From Lentzea aerocolonigenes (GTDB lineage: Bacteria > Actinomycetota > Actinomycetes > Mycobacteriales > Pseudonocardiaceae), in contig NZ_BBOJ01000017.1 of assembly GCF_000974445.1 (NCBI RefSeq), forward strand, positions 124,001 to 188,000: a stretch of DNA of 64,000 nt, given 5' to 3'. Below are positions 35,323 to 42,646 of this stretch, in pieces. The notes below the pieces were generated by a model. The model did no database searches. It saw nothing but the letters and a program-made list of their open reading frames with translations, and was not told where the DNA came from. The number at the start of each line of letters is the position of its first letter. Positions within the stretch are counted from its first letter, which is position 1. The position numbers and the translations under genes are program-made.

Positions 35323-35514
35323 ATGGGCTTCGATGAACTGAAGGACAAGGCCAAGGACCTGATCGGCCAGCACGGCGACAAGGTCGACCAGGGTGTCGAG
35401 CGCGCTGGGCAGTTCGCCGACGAGAAGACCGGCGGCAAGCACAGCGAGCACATCGACAAGGGCGAGGACAAGCTCAAGGAAGGCCTCCGGAATTTCGGCG
35501 GTCAGCAGCAGTGA
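35323..35514 (+). CDS. CsbD/Rv0909-like small acidic protein
   Basis: A 63-residue charged, helical protein: MGFDELKDKAKDLIGQHGDK, then QFADEKTGGKHSEHIDKGED. This matches the small family annotated as antitoxin Rv0909/MT0933-like, also similar to CsbD stress proteins. No toxin gene is adjacent (GH16 follows after about 100 bp, decayed genes precede), so an antitoxin role is doubtful here; a stress-related protein is an alternative. ATG 35323 follows GGGAGGT by 9 nt. Confidence 0.8.
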   Translation: MGFDELKDKAKDLIGQHGDKVDQGVERAGQFADEKTGGKHSEHIDKGEDKLKEGLRNFGGQQQ

Positions 35515-35581
35515 TCGCACGAAACCGGTACCGCGGGAAGTGATGCCTCCTCACCGTTGACACACCTGCCACCATCATCCG

Positions 35582-35595
35582 TGGGAGCGCTCTCA
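35582..35595. promoter_or_regulatory. CebR-like LacI-family operator
   Basis: TGGGAGCGCTCTCA lies 24 bp before the GH16 start. It differs by one base from the palindrome TGGGAGCGCTCCCA bound by the Streptomyces cellobiose-responsive repressor CebR. A TTGACA at 35557-35562 could be the -35. It implies induction by beta-glucan oligosaccharides; the regulator gene is not in the window. Confidence 0.7.
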
Positions 35596-35618
35596 CGCGC
35601 TCGTTCGGAGGGTTGGCA

Positions 35619-37172
35619 ATGAGGCTCACTCGACAACGAACATCCATCGCACTGGCAGCGGCCGGCGTGCTCACCGCAAGCGCGCTGGTCGCTGTCGCCC
35701 AGCAGACCAACGCCGCGCTTCCACCTCCCCCTGCCGGGTGGACGCAGGTGTTCGGCGACGACTTCACCGGACCGGCGAACTCGTTGCCCAACAACGGGAA
35801 CTGGCGTTTCTCGCTCGGGCACGGCTATCCAGGCGGTCCCGCGAACTGGGGCACCGGTGAGATCGCCGCGCACACGAACAACCCCGCGAACGTCTCGCTC
35901 GACGGCGGCGGAAACCTGCGCATCACGCCACGCCGTGACGGAGCGGGCAACTGGACGTCGGCGCGCATCGAGACGAACGCGCAGAACTTCAAGGCGCCGG
36001 GCGGCGGTGTCCTGCGGATGGAAGCGCGGATCCAGATGCCGAACGTCTCCGGCGCGGCGGCGCTGGGGTACTGGCCCGCGTTCTGGGCGCTGGGTTCGCC
36101 GTACCGCGGGAACTGGTGGAACTGGCCCGGTGTCGGCGAGTTCGACATCATGGAGAACGTCAACGGCGTCAACCGCGTGTGGGGCGTGCTGCACTGCGGT
36201 GTCTCGCCTGGCGGGCCGTGCAACGAGAAGAACGGCATCGCGAACAACCGTCCGTGTCCCGGCGCCTCCTGCCAGGCCGGCTTCCACACGTACCGCTTCG
36301 AGTGGGACGCCTCGGTCTCACCGCAGCAGTTGCGGTGGTACGTGGACGGCGAGTTGTTCCACCAGGTGAACCAGAACCAGCTGCCCGCGGACACGTGGAA
36401 CCAGATGACCGGTCACGCCGGGTACTTCATCATCCTGAACGTCGCGATCGGCGGCGAGTTCCCCGACAACTACTCCGGCACGCGCACGCCGGGTCCCGGG
36501 ATCGTGCCGGGCGTGCCGATGGTCGTCGACTACGTGGGTGTGTGGACTCGGGGGTCCGGTGGTGGTGGGCCCACGACCACCACGACTCCTCCGCCCACGT
36601 GCGGGCCGCTGCTCTCGCGGAACCGGCCGACGTCGGCGTCCAGTGTGGAGAGCGGGAACCAGGCGGCGGCGTTCGCGGTGGACGGCTCGGGGGCGACGCG
36701 CTGGTCGTCGGCGCACAGCGAACCGCACTGGTGGCAGGTCGACCTAGGTTCCTCGCGCGCCCTGTCGCGGGTGCGGATCACCTGGGAGGCCGCGTACGGG
36801 CGGGCGTACTCGATCCAGCTGTCCGACAACGGCAGTTCGTGGCGTGAGGCCTATTCCACGCTGACCGGCTCGGGCGGGGTGGAGGACATCGGTGTTTCCG
36901 GTTCCGCGCGCTACGTGAGGTTCAACGGCACGCAGCGAGCTACCGTGTACGGATTCTCGTTCTGGGAGTTCGAGGTGTTCGGAGCCTGCGGAACCACCAC
37001 AACGACTGAACCTCCAGGCGGCGGGACCTACCCAGCGTGGGCGCCTGGGACTGCTTATGCGGTTGGTTCGCGTGTGAGTTACGCCGGAGTGGGCTACCAG
37101 TGCCTGCAGGCGCACACGTCGATCGCGACCTGGGAGCCACCGAACGCGGCTTCCCTCTGGCAGCGCCTCTGA
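35619..37172 (+). CDS. Secreted GH16 beta-glucanase with CBM32 and CBM5/12 modules
   Basis: A 517-residue secreted enzyme. Signal peptide to about residue 32 (ALVAVAQQTNA). The GH16 domain (about 40-310) carries the catalytic motif VGEFDIMENVN (E-x-D-x-x-E), with many aromatic residues in the cleft (YWPAFWALG). A Thr-rich linker leads to a discoidin/CBM32-like domain (about 335-465: NRPTSASSVESGNQAAAFAV, HWWQVDLG, RYVRFNGTQ), then a second Thr linker and a short CBM5/12 chitin-binding-like module (YPAWAPGTAYAVGSRVSYAG). Substrate is probably 1,3-beta-glucan such as fungal wall laminarin. ATG 35619 is preferred to TTG 35613 because GGAGGG is 6 nt upstream. Regulated by the CebR-like site. Confidence 0.92.
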   Translation: MRLTRQRTSIALAAAGVLTASALVAVAQQTNAALPPPPAGWTQVFGDDFTGPANSLPNNGNWRFSLGHGYPGGPANWGTGEIAAHTNNPANVSLDGGGNLRITPRRDGAGNWTSARIETNAQNFKAPGGGVLRMEARIQMPNVSGAAALGYWPAFWALGSPYRGNWWNWPGVGEFDIMENVNGVNRVWGVLHCGVSPGGPCNEKNGIANNRPCPGASCQAGFHTYRFEWDASVSPQQLRWYVDGELFHQVNQNQLPADTWNQMTGHAGYFIILNVAIGGEFPDNYSGTRTPGPGIVPGVPMVVDYVGVWTRGSGGGGPTTTTTPPPTCGPLLSRNRPTSASSVESGNQAAAFAVDGSGATRWSSAHSEPHWWQVDLGSSRALSRVRITWEAAYGRAYSIQLSDNGSSWREAYSTLTGSGGVEDIGVSGSARYVRFNGTQRATVYGFSFWEFEVFGACGTTTTTEPPGGGTYPAWAPGTAYAVGSRVSYAGVGYQCLQAHTSIATWEPPNAASLWQRL

Positions 37173-37179
37173 GTCACTT

Positions 37180-37224
37180 CCGCGATCCCGGCGACCCGGT
37201 TACCGTCGTTCGCCGGGATCGCGG
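37180..37224 (+). terminator. 15-bp perfect hairpin after GH16, touching the next ribosome site
   Basis: CCGCGATCCCGGCGA (37180-37194) pairs perfectly with 37210-37224 around a 15-nt loop. No U-run follows, but stem-only terminators are usual in actinomycetes. The last bases of the stem are the start of GGAGGT (37223-37228), the ribosome site for the next gene. Confidence 0.75.
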
Positions 37225-37226
37225 AG

Positions 37227-39263
37227 GTGAAGGTGGATCCGAGCGGGGTGACAAGAGCTGCGCGGCTGACCGCACTGGCCGCGTTGTGCCTGGTCACCGT
37301 CGTTTTACTGCTCCCAGCCGCCATCAGCGTGAGCACCGGCGGGGCCGTGCCGGAGTTCTTCGGGACGTTCGGCAGGTGGCTCTGGCCCGCGGTCGGGGTG
37401 ATGGTGCTCGTCGCCGCGGGGCTCGCGATCTGGGAACGTGTCCGAGGCCACGAGACCAGCAACCGGACCGCCGCTCTCGGGCGGGTCGAGTCGCAGGTGA
37501 AGGCGTTGCTCTCCGCGTCGCTGGCCGCGCAGACGCAGATCAAGCTCGGCGTCCTGCGGCAGCCGCGGCTGTCCGTGCGGGCGGAGGGTGAGGCGATGTC
37601 CTCCACGGACCTGGAGGCCGTCTACGACCGGCTCGGCCACACCATGGTGCTGGTCGGCCCTGTGGGCAGCGGACGTTCGACGTTGCTGCGAGAGCTTTGC
37701 CTCGTGTTGGTCGAGCGCGCGCGCAACGACCCGGAGGCGCCCATCCCCGTTGTCGTGGACTTGGCGACGTGGCGGGCGTACGGCACGCGCAAGCCCACTG
37801 AGTTCACGGCGTGGCTGTTGCGCGAGATGAACCACCGCTACGGCATCAGCCGCTCGGCGGGCACGATCTGGCTGCGACGCGAGCGGGTGGTCGTGCTCAT
37901 CGACGGCCTGGACGAGGTGCCGCGCGTCGACCGCGCCCACTGCGAGTCCGAACTGGCGCCGTTCGCCTCGGTCGTCTGCTCGACGGCCTCGATCGAGAAC
38001 CTGCCGTCGGTGTTCGTCGAGCCGTTGTCACGCGGTCAGGTGCTGGAGTACATCGCGTCGGTCAGCCCTCGTCTCGACAGCCTGGAAGCAGCCCTGACCC
38101 CGGAGATCTGGGAACGGCTGGACTCACCGCTGGCACTGAACCTGCTGGCGCTGACGCACCTGGACAAGCAGGTCGACACGATCGGCACCGACTTCGTGGG
38201 TTCCTTCGTCGTAGAACGGCTTTCCGGTCAACGCGCTGCGGGCCCCACGATCCGCGCGTTGAAGTTCCTCGCGCGGTTGGGCCGGCCGGACCTCGGTGCG
38301 CCCGTGCACATGCCTCACCGCCGTGCGTGGCTACCACTGTTGCCCACGCGTCCGTTGTGGTTGCTGTTCGTGCGCGCGGTGCCCGCCGCATACGCCGGTG
38401 GAGTGTGCGCGGTGGCGTTCCTGACAGGGCTGCGACTCGGTCTTTGGCCGGCGTTGGCGTTCGTGGTGGCGGCTTCGTCGTTGCTGGTTCTCGTGAACAA
38501 ACTTCCGCACGTCTTCCACCCGCCTGGACGCGCGCACGGCATCATCACCGCCGCGCTCGCATTCCTGGCGGGTGTGCTGGCCGGATTCATGGTCGGGCTC
38601 GCCGGTTTGTGGTTGGGCGGTATTGGAACGCCGTGGCCGTACTTCGTCGCGTACGTGTTCGTGGTGGTGGCGTCATTCTTTTTGGCGTTGGGCTTCGTAC
38701 CGGGTGATGCGCCCGCGCCGTGGGCGGTGATGATCGCCGCCGTGCCAGGCGTCTCAATGATTTGGACCGGCCCGTACGTCGTGGTGGCCGGCATGGGAAT
38801 GGGTTTCTCGGCAGGCGTGGCGGGCGGTGTGTTCGCCGCCGCCGTGGGACGTGTGTGGCGCACGGTGCGAACGGCGCAACAACAGCGCATGCGGATCGGA
38901 CGCGCGTGGTGGATCCAACCCGCCGTACCGGTTCTCGGATTGGTCGGTGCTCTGAGCGGGCTCGGCGCGACCGGATCCTGGGGCACCGCCCTGGGCGTGG
39001 CGCTGGGCCTTCTGGTGACGCCGACCGCAGCCCGCGACTACGTCTGGCCGTTCGACGCACTCGCCGAGGTCGCCGCCGAGGGCGTCACCCGTCCGCTGTC
39101 GCTGGGCGAGTTGTCGTTCCGCCGCAAGGCTTTGCTGCACCTCGCCCAGGACCGGCTGCTGCTCACCCGAGTCGACGGCGAGTACCGCTTCGCACACGTG
39201 GCCCTGCGCGATCACCTGGCGTCGTGTGACCCAACCGCGCTGGTTCGAGCCACGCGTCGTTGA
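37227..39263 (+). CDS. Membrane-anchored NACHT-family STAND NTPase
   Basis: A 678-residue protein. Two N-terminal helices (about 12-70) are followed by a NACHT NTPase domain: Walker A VGPVGSGRSTLLRE (about 143-156), Walker B with acidic extension VVVLIDGLDEVPR, and winged-helix-like parts to about 360. A membrane domain of about eight helices follows (from about 375), with a final cytosolic stretch, FRRKALLHLAQDRLLLTRVD and YRFAHVALRDHLAS, which is the usual NACHT C-terminal helical signature placed after the membrane block. This layout is common in actinomycetes; signalling, programmed death or phage defence is suspected for the class, not shown. GTG 37227 or 37233 may be the start. Confidence 0.82.
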   Translation: MKVDPSGVTRAARLTALAALCLVTVVLLLPAAISVSTGGAVPEFFGTFGRWLWPAVGVMVLVAAGLAIWERVRGHETSNRTAALGRVESQVKALLSASLAAQTQIKLGVLRQPRLSVRAEGEAMSSTDLEAVYDRLGHTMVLVGPVGSGRSTLLRELCLVLVERARNDPEAPIPVVVDLATWRAYGTRKPTEFTAWLLREMNHRYGISRSAGTIWLRRERVVVLIDGLDEVPRVDRAHCESELAPFASVVCSTASIENLPSVFVEPLSRGQVLEYIASVSPRLDSLEAALTPEIWERLDSPLALNLLALTHLDKQVDTIGTDFVGSFVVERLSGQRAAGPTIRALKFLARLGRPDLGAPVHMPHRRAWLPLLPTRPLWLLFVRAVPAAYAGGVCAVAFLTGLRLGLWPALAFVVAASSLLVLVNKLPHVFHPPGRAHGIITAALAFLAGVLAGFMVGLAGLWLGGIGTPWPYFVAYVFVVVASFFLALGFVPGDAPAPWAVMIAAVPGVSMIWTGPYVVVAGMGMGFSAGVAGGVFAAAVGRVWRTVRTAQQQRMRIGRAWWIQPAVPVLGLVGALSGLGATGSWGTALGVALGLLVTPTAARDYVWPFDALAEVAAEGVTRPLSLGELSFRRKALLHLAQDRLLLTRVDGEYRFAHVALRDHLASCDPTALVRATRR

Positions 39264-39306
39264 ACCGTCCACATCTGCGGGCCGTACGGCCTGACAGAAA
39301 GGTCGG

Positions 39307-40011
39307 GTGTTGCGCATGCGCTGGTCGAAGGGCTGGATCGCGGCCGCCGGGGTGGTCTCGGTCGCCGCTGCCGTCGGGGGTACGGCCTTCGCCCTTGCCG
39401 GATCCGGTTCCCCTGCAACGCAGACGGGGGTCACGGGCAAGGAGGTGTGCTCGGGGCAGCCGCTGAGTTCGATCAGTTCCACCGGGCCCGCCGGTGTGTT
39501 CTCGGACCAGTTCCCTGCCGGAACCCACTTGCGGATCACGAATCTCGCCAACGGACGAGCGATCACCGCTGTGGTGAACGGAGTTTCCCCCGGCTGCGCT
39601 GTGCTGAACACCGCCGCTTTCGATTCGCTGCAGTCGACGAATTCGGGACGGGCAGTGGCGGAAAACGTTCTCCGGCGCGTCCGCGTGGAGATCGTGGGAA
39701 ATGCGCCGGCACCCTCGCCAGCCCGATCCTCGACGTCCCGAGCCCGGGCCACAGGTGTGGTCGGTCAGGTCGTGTGCGACGGCGCGACGGTCGGGCTGTC
39801 GGCGGTGGGCGGAGCGGCCGGCGCGTTCTCGTCGCAGCTTCCGGTCGGGACCTCCGTGCGGGTGACCAACCTCGACAACGGACGGCAGACCACCGTGCGG
39901 ATCATCGGGGTCGGGTCGGGCTGCGTGGTGCTGAACAGCGCGGCGTTCGAGCTGGTCGGTGAGTCGGGGAAGAACGTGATCAAGCGAGCGCAGATCGAGA
40001 AGGTGACCTGA
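39307..40011 (+). CDS. Secreted protein with two degenerate DPBB/RlpA-like domains
   Basis: A 234-residue exported protein. Signal/anchor WIAAAGVVSVAAAVGGTAFA, then two homologous modules of about 75 residues: VCSGQPLSSISS ... FPAGTHLRITNLANGRAITA ... GCAVLNTAAFDSL, and VCDGATVGLSAV ... LPVGTSVRVTNLDNGRQTT ... GCVVLNSAAFELV. The GTxxRxTNLxNGR pattern is the double-psi beta-barrel core of RlpA. The catalytic Asp of RlpA transglycosylases is not seen, so a peptidoglycan-binding or structural role is more likely. Each module has two Cys placed to form a disulfide. GTG 39307 follows AAAGG. It may be co-transcribed with the NACHT gene 43 bp upstream. Confidence 0.8.
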   Translation: MLRMRWSKGWIAAAGVVSVAAAVGGTAFALAGSGSPATQTGVTGKEVCSGQPLSSISSTGPAGVFSDQFPAGTHLRITNLANGRAITAVVNGVSPGCAVLNTAAFDSLQSTNSGRAVAENVLRRVRVEIVGNAPAPSPARSSTSRARATGVVGQVVCDGATVGLSAVGGAAGAFSSQLPVGTSVRVTNLDNGRQTTVRIIGVGSGCVVLNSAAFELVGESGKNVIKRAQIEKVT

Positions 40012-40609
40012 GGCGACGTCGTCCGGGCGGCGGCCTGGTTCGTGAGTCCGAGTGGGCGGCGCTCGCCGGATTCCGGGGTTCTGAGGTGGCCGGGTGCGGG
40101 TTTGGTCGAGGCTCGGCAGCACGACGTGTGCCCGTGGCGTTGGTGAGCGGCTGGGATGGGTGGAGGGGTCCGAGTTCCGGCGCGATGCAGAACCGGGATT
40201 GGCGGCTGTGACCAGTCCGGCGGCCCGACTGGCTCGTTCAGTTCCGGTCAGTCGTCTCGCGCGTCGCCGCTCGACCCCCGTTCCAAGCCGGTCGAGCCGG
40301 AGTTGGACAGTCCCCTGGCACCGTACCCGGCGGGCAGAGGTCCGCCGCCGTCACCAGTCCGGCGGCTCGTCCGGCTCCCCCGGTTTCCATCTCGCCGAGC
40401 GGCTCACACCGCACCGACCGAGGCTGGCAGGGGCACTCCTGTGGCCACGTCTGGCGATTCGACGCCGTCACCAGTCCGTCGGCTCCGCCGGTTGCCACCG
40501 TGCTCGTGCCTGACCTGCGCGGATAGGGCGCCACCCGCGCCGAACGAGGCCGGGTCGGACGAGGCCAGGTCGGGGTGCTCCCGTGGCTGCGGCCGGCGAT
40601 CCGTCGGCG
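40012..40609 (-). repeat. Degenerate tandem copies of the recQ 3' end
   Basis: No gene. Three copies of the last coding bases of recQ lie downstream of its stop on the same strand, starting (plus coordinates) at 40205, 40347 and 40464, with the true recQ end at 40606: spacings 142, 117 and 142 bp. The core GTCACCAGTCCGGCGGCTCG is shared; the 40347 copy matches recQ at about 40 of 44 positions, and the 40205 copy can be followed over about 75-90 bp (RGSSGDARDD-stop-PELNEP against WGSSSDAADEWPEPEEP). The stretch 40012-40200 shows no clear copy or other feature. Confidence 0.8.
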
Positions 40610-42607
40610 TCACCAGTCCAGCGGCTCGTCCGGCTCCTCCGGTTCCGGCCACTCGTCTGCCGCGTCGCTGCTCGACCCCCACGCCGCGCCGCCCGTGGTC
40701 GTGGTCTTCGGCTTGGGCTTGGGTGCGGTCGGTGGCGGTACGGCGCCGGCTGATGGGGCTGAGGTGGGGGCGCTGCCGGACACCACTTCCAGGATCTGGT
40801 CGCCGTACTTGGTCAGTTTGGCCTGGCCCACGCCGCTCACGGCGCCCAGTTCGGTCAGCGAGGTGGGGCGGGAGGCGGCGATGGCTTTCAGGGTGGCGTC
40901 GTGGAAGATCACGTAGGCCGGGACGCTCTGCTCGCGGGCCTGCTGGGCTCGCCATTCGCGCAGGACCTCGAACAGCGGGGCGGCTTCGGCCGGGAGGTCC
41001 ACCTTCGGCTTGGCGGCGGAGGCGGTGGCCGTGCGCGTGGTCGAGCGGGTGGGGGTCGGGTCCTTGCGCAGCTTCACTTCGCGCTTGCGGGCCAGGACGT
41101 CCGCGCTGCTCTCGGTGAGGACCAGGGTCGAGTACTCGCCCTCCACGGCCAGGAAGCCCTGGGCCAGGAGTTGGCGGACCACGCCGCGCCACTCGCTCTC
41201 GTTCAGGTCTTCGCCGATGCCGAACGTGCTGAGCTGGTCGTGGTCGAACTGGATGACCTTGGCGGTCTTGCGGCCGAGCAGGATGTCGATCGCCTGGCCC
41301 GCGCCGAACTTCTGGTTGCGTTCCTTGCGCAGGCGCCAGACCGTGGACAGGATCTTCTGGGCGGCGACCGTGCCGTCCCACGACTCGGGCGGCGTCAGGC
41401 AGGTGTCGCAGTTGTTGCAGGGCACGCCGGTCTGGCCGAAGTAGTCGAGCAGCATGGTGCGGCGGCACGAGATCGTCTCGCAGAGGGCGAGCATCGCGTC
41501 GAGGTGCGCCTGCGAGCGGCGTCGGAAGGCCAGGTCGCCTTCCGACGACTCGATCATCTTGCGCTGCTGCACCACGTCGGACAGGCCGTACGCGAGCCAG
41601 GCGGTGGACGGGAGGCCGTCGCGGCCCGCCCGGCCCGTCTCCTGGTAGTAGCCCTCGACGGACTTCGGCAGGTCGAGGTGGGCGACGAAGCGGACGTCCG
41701 GCTTGTCGATGCCCATGCCGAACGCGATCGTGGCGACCATGACCAGGCCGTCCTCGCGCAGGAACCGGGCCTGGTTGCGCTGGCGCACCGACGCGTCCAG
41801 CCCCGCGTGGTACGGCAGCGCCTCGATGCCGTTGGCCACCAGGAACTCGGCGGTCTTCTCCACGGACGCGCGGGACAGGCAGTACACGATGCCGGCGTCG
41901 CCCTGGTGCTCGCCGCGCAGCAGGTCGAGGAGCTGCTTCTTGGGTTCCTTCTTGGGAACGATGCGGTACTGGATGTTCGGGCGGTCGAAGCTCGAGACGA
42001 ACTGGCGGCCGTCGGAGAGGTCGAGCCGCGTCAGGATCTCCTGGCGCGTCGCCTCCGTCGCGGTGGCCGTCAAGGCGATGCGCGGAACCTTCGGCCAGCG
42101 CTCGTGCAGCTGCGTCAGCGAGAGGTAGTCGGGCCGGAAGTCGTGGCCCCACTGGGAGACGCAGTGCGCCTCGTCGATCGCGAACAGGGCGATCTCACCC
42201 TGGTCCAGCAGGCGCAGGGTCGCCTCGGACGTCAGGCGCTCCGGCGCCAGGTAGAGCAGGTCGAGCTCGCCGTTGACGAACTCCGCCTCGACCATCCGGC
42301 GTTCGTCCCAGGACAGCGACGAGTTCAGGAAGCCCGCGCGCACACCGAGAGCGCGCAACGCGTCCACCTGGTCCTGCATCAGCGCGATGAGCGGTGAGAC
42401 CACCACACCGGTGCCGGACCGGACCAGGGCGGGGACCTGGTAGCACAGGGACTTGCCACCACCGGTCGGCATCAGCACGAGCGCGTCGCCACCCGCGACC
42501 ACGTGCTCCACGATGGCGGCCTGGTCGCCGCGGAACTCGGGATACCCGAAGACGCGCTGCAGGACTTGCAGCGCGTCTCCGAGAACGGCACCGTCGGTTG
42601 AACCCAT
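40610..42607 (-). CDS. recQ: ATP-dependent DNA helicase RecQ
   Basis: A 665-residue 3'-5' DNA helicase. Motifs in order: GYPEFRGDQAAIVEHVVAGG, Walker A LMPTGGGKSLCYQ, DEAH box FAIDEAHCVSQWGHDFRP, ALTATAT, motif VI YYQETGRAGRDGLPS, the zinc Cys set CRRTMLLDYFGQTGVPCNNC-DTC, the RQC winged helix (about 410-515) and an HRDC domain (about 535-610: YVIFHDATLKAIAASRPTSL). A low-complexity Pro/acidic tail ends PEPEEPDEPLDW. It unwinds DNA in recombination and fork repair. ATG 42607 is preferred over the frame opening at 42631. Its tail-coding sequence is copied downstream. Confidence 0.95.
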   Translation of the reverse strand: MGSTDGAVLGDALQVLQRVFGYPEFRGDQAAIVEHVVAGGDALVLMPTGGGKSLCYQVPALVRSGTGVVVSPLIALMQDQVDALRALGVRAGFLNSSLSWDERRMVEAEFVNGELDLLYLAPERLTSEATLRLLDQGEIALFAIDEAHCVSQWGHDFRPDYLSLTQLHERWPKVPRIALTATATEATRQEILTRLDLSDGRQFVSSFDRPNIQYRIVPKKEPKKQLLDLLRGEHQGDAGIVYCLSRASVEKTAEFLVANGIEALPYHAGLDASVRQRNQARFLREDGLVMVATIAFGMGIDKPDVRFVAHLDLPKSVEGYYQETGRAGRDGLPSTAWLAYGLSDVVQQRKMIESSEGDLAFRRRSQAHLDAMLALCETISCRRTMLLDYFGQTGVPCNNCDTCLTPPESWDGTVAAQKILSTVWRLRKERNQKFGAGQAIDILLGRKTAKVIQFDHDQLSTFGIGEDLNESEWRGVVRQLLAQGFLAVEGEYSTLVLTESSADVLARKREVKLRKDPTPTRSTTRTATASAAKPKVDLPAEAAPLFEVLREWRAQQAREQSVPAYVIFHDATLKAIAASRPTSLTELGAVSGVGQAKLTKYGDQILEVVSGSAPTSAPSAGAVPPPTAPKPKPKTTTTGGAAWGSSSDAADEWPEPEEPDEPLDW

Positions 42608-42646
42608 GGCGCCGATGCTAGCGAGCAGCACCGACAGTCTGGACCG

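Noticed and set aside
35323-35514. Toxin-antitoxin pair suggested by the Rv0909-like family name
   Set aside because: No adjacent small toxin gene; neighbours are pseudogenes and a GH16 enzyme.
39280-39291. GGCCGTACGGCC palindrome before the DPBB gene
   Set aside because: GC-rich self-complementary dodecamer of a kind common at this base composition; no supporting promoter elements seen.
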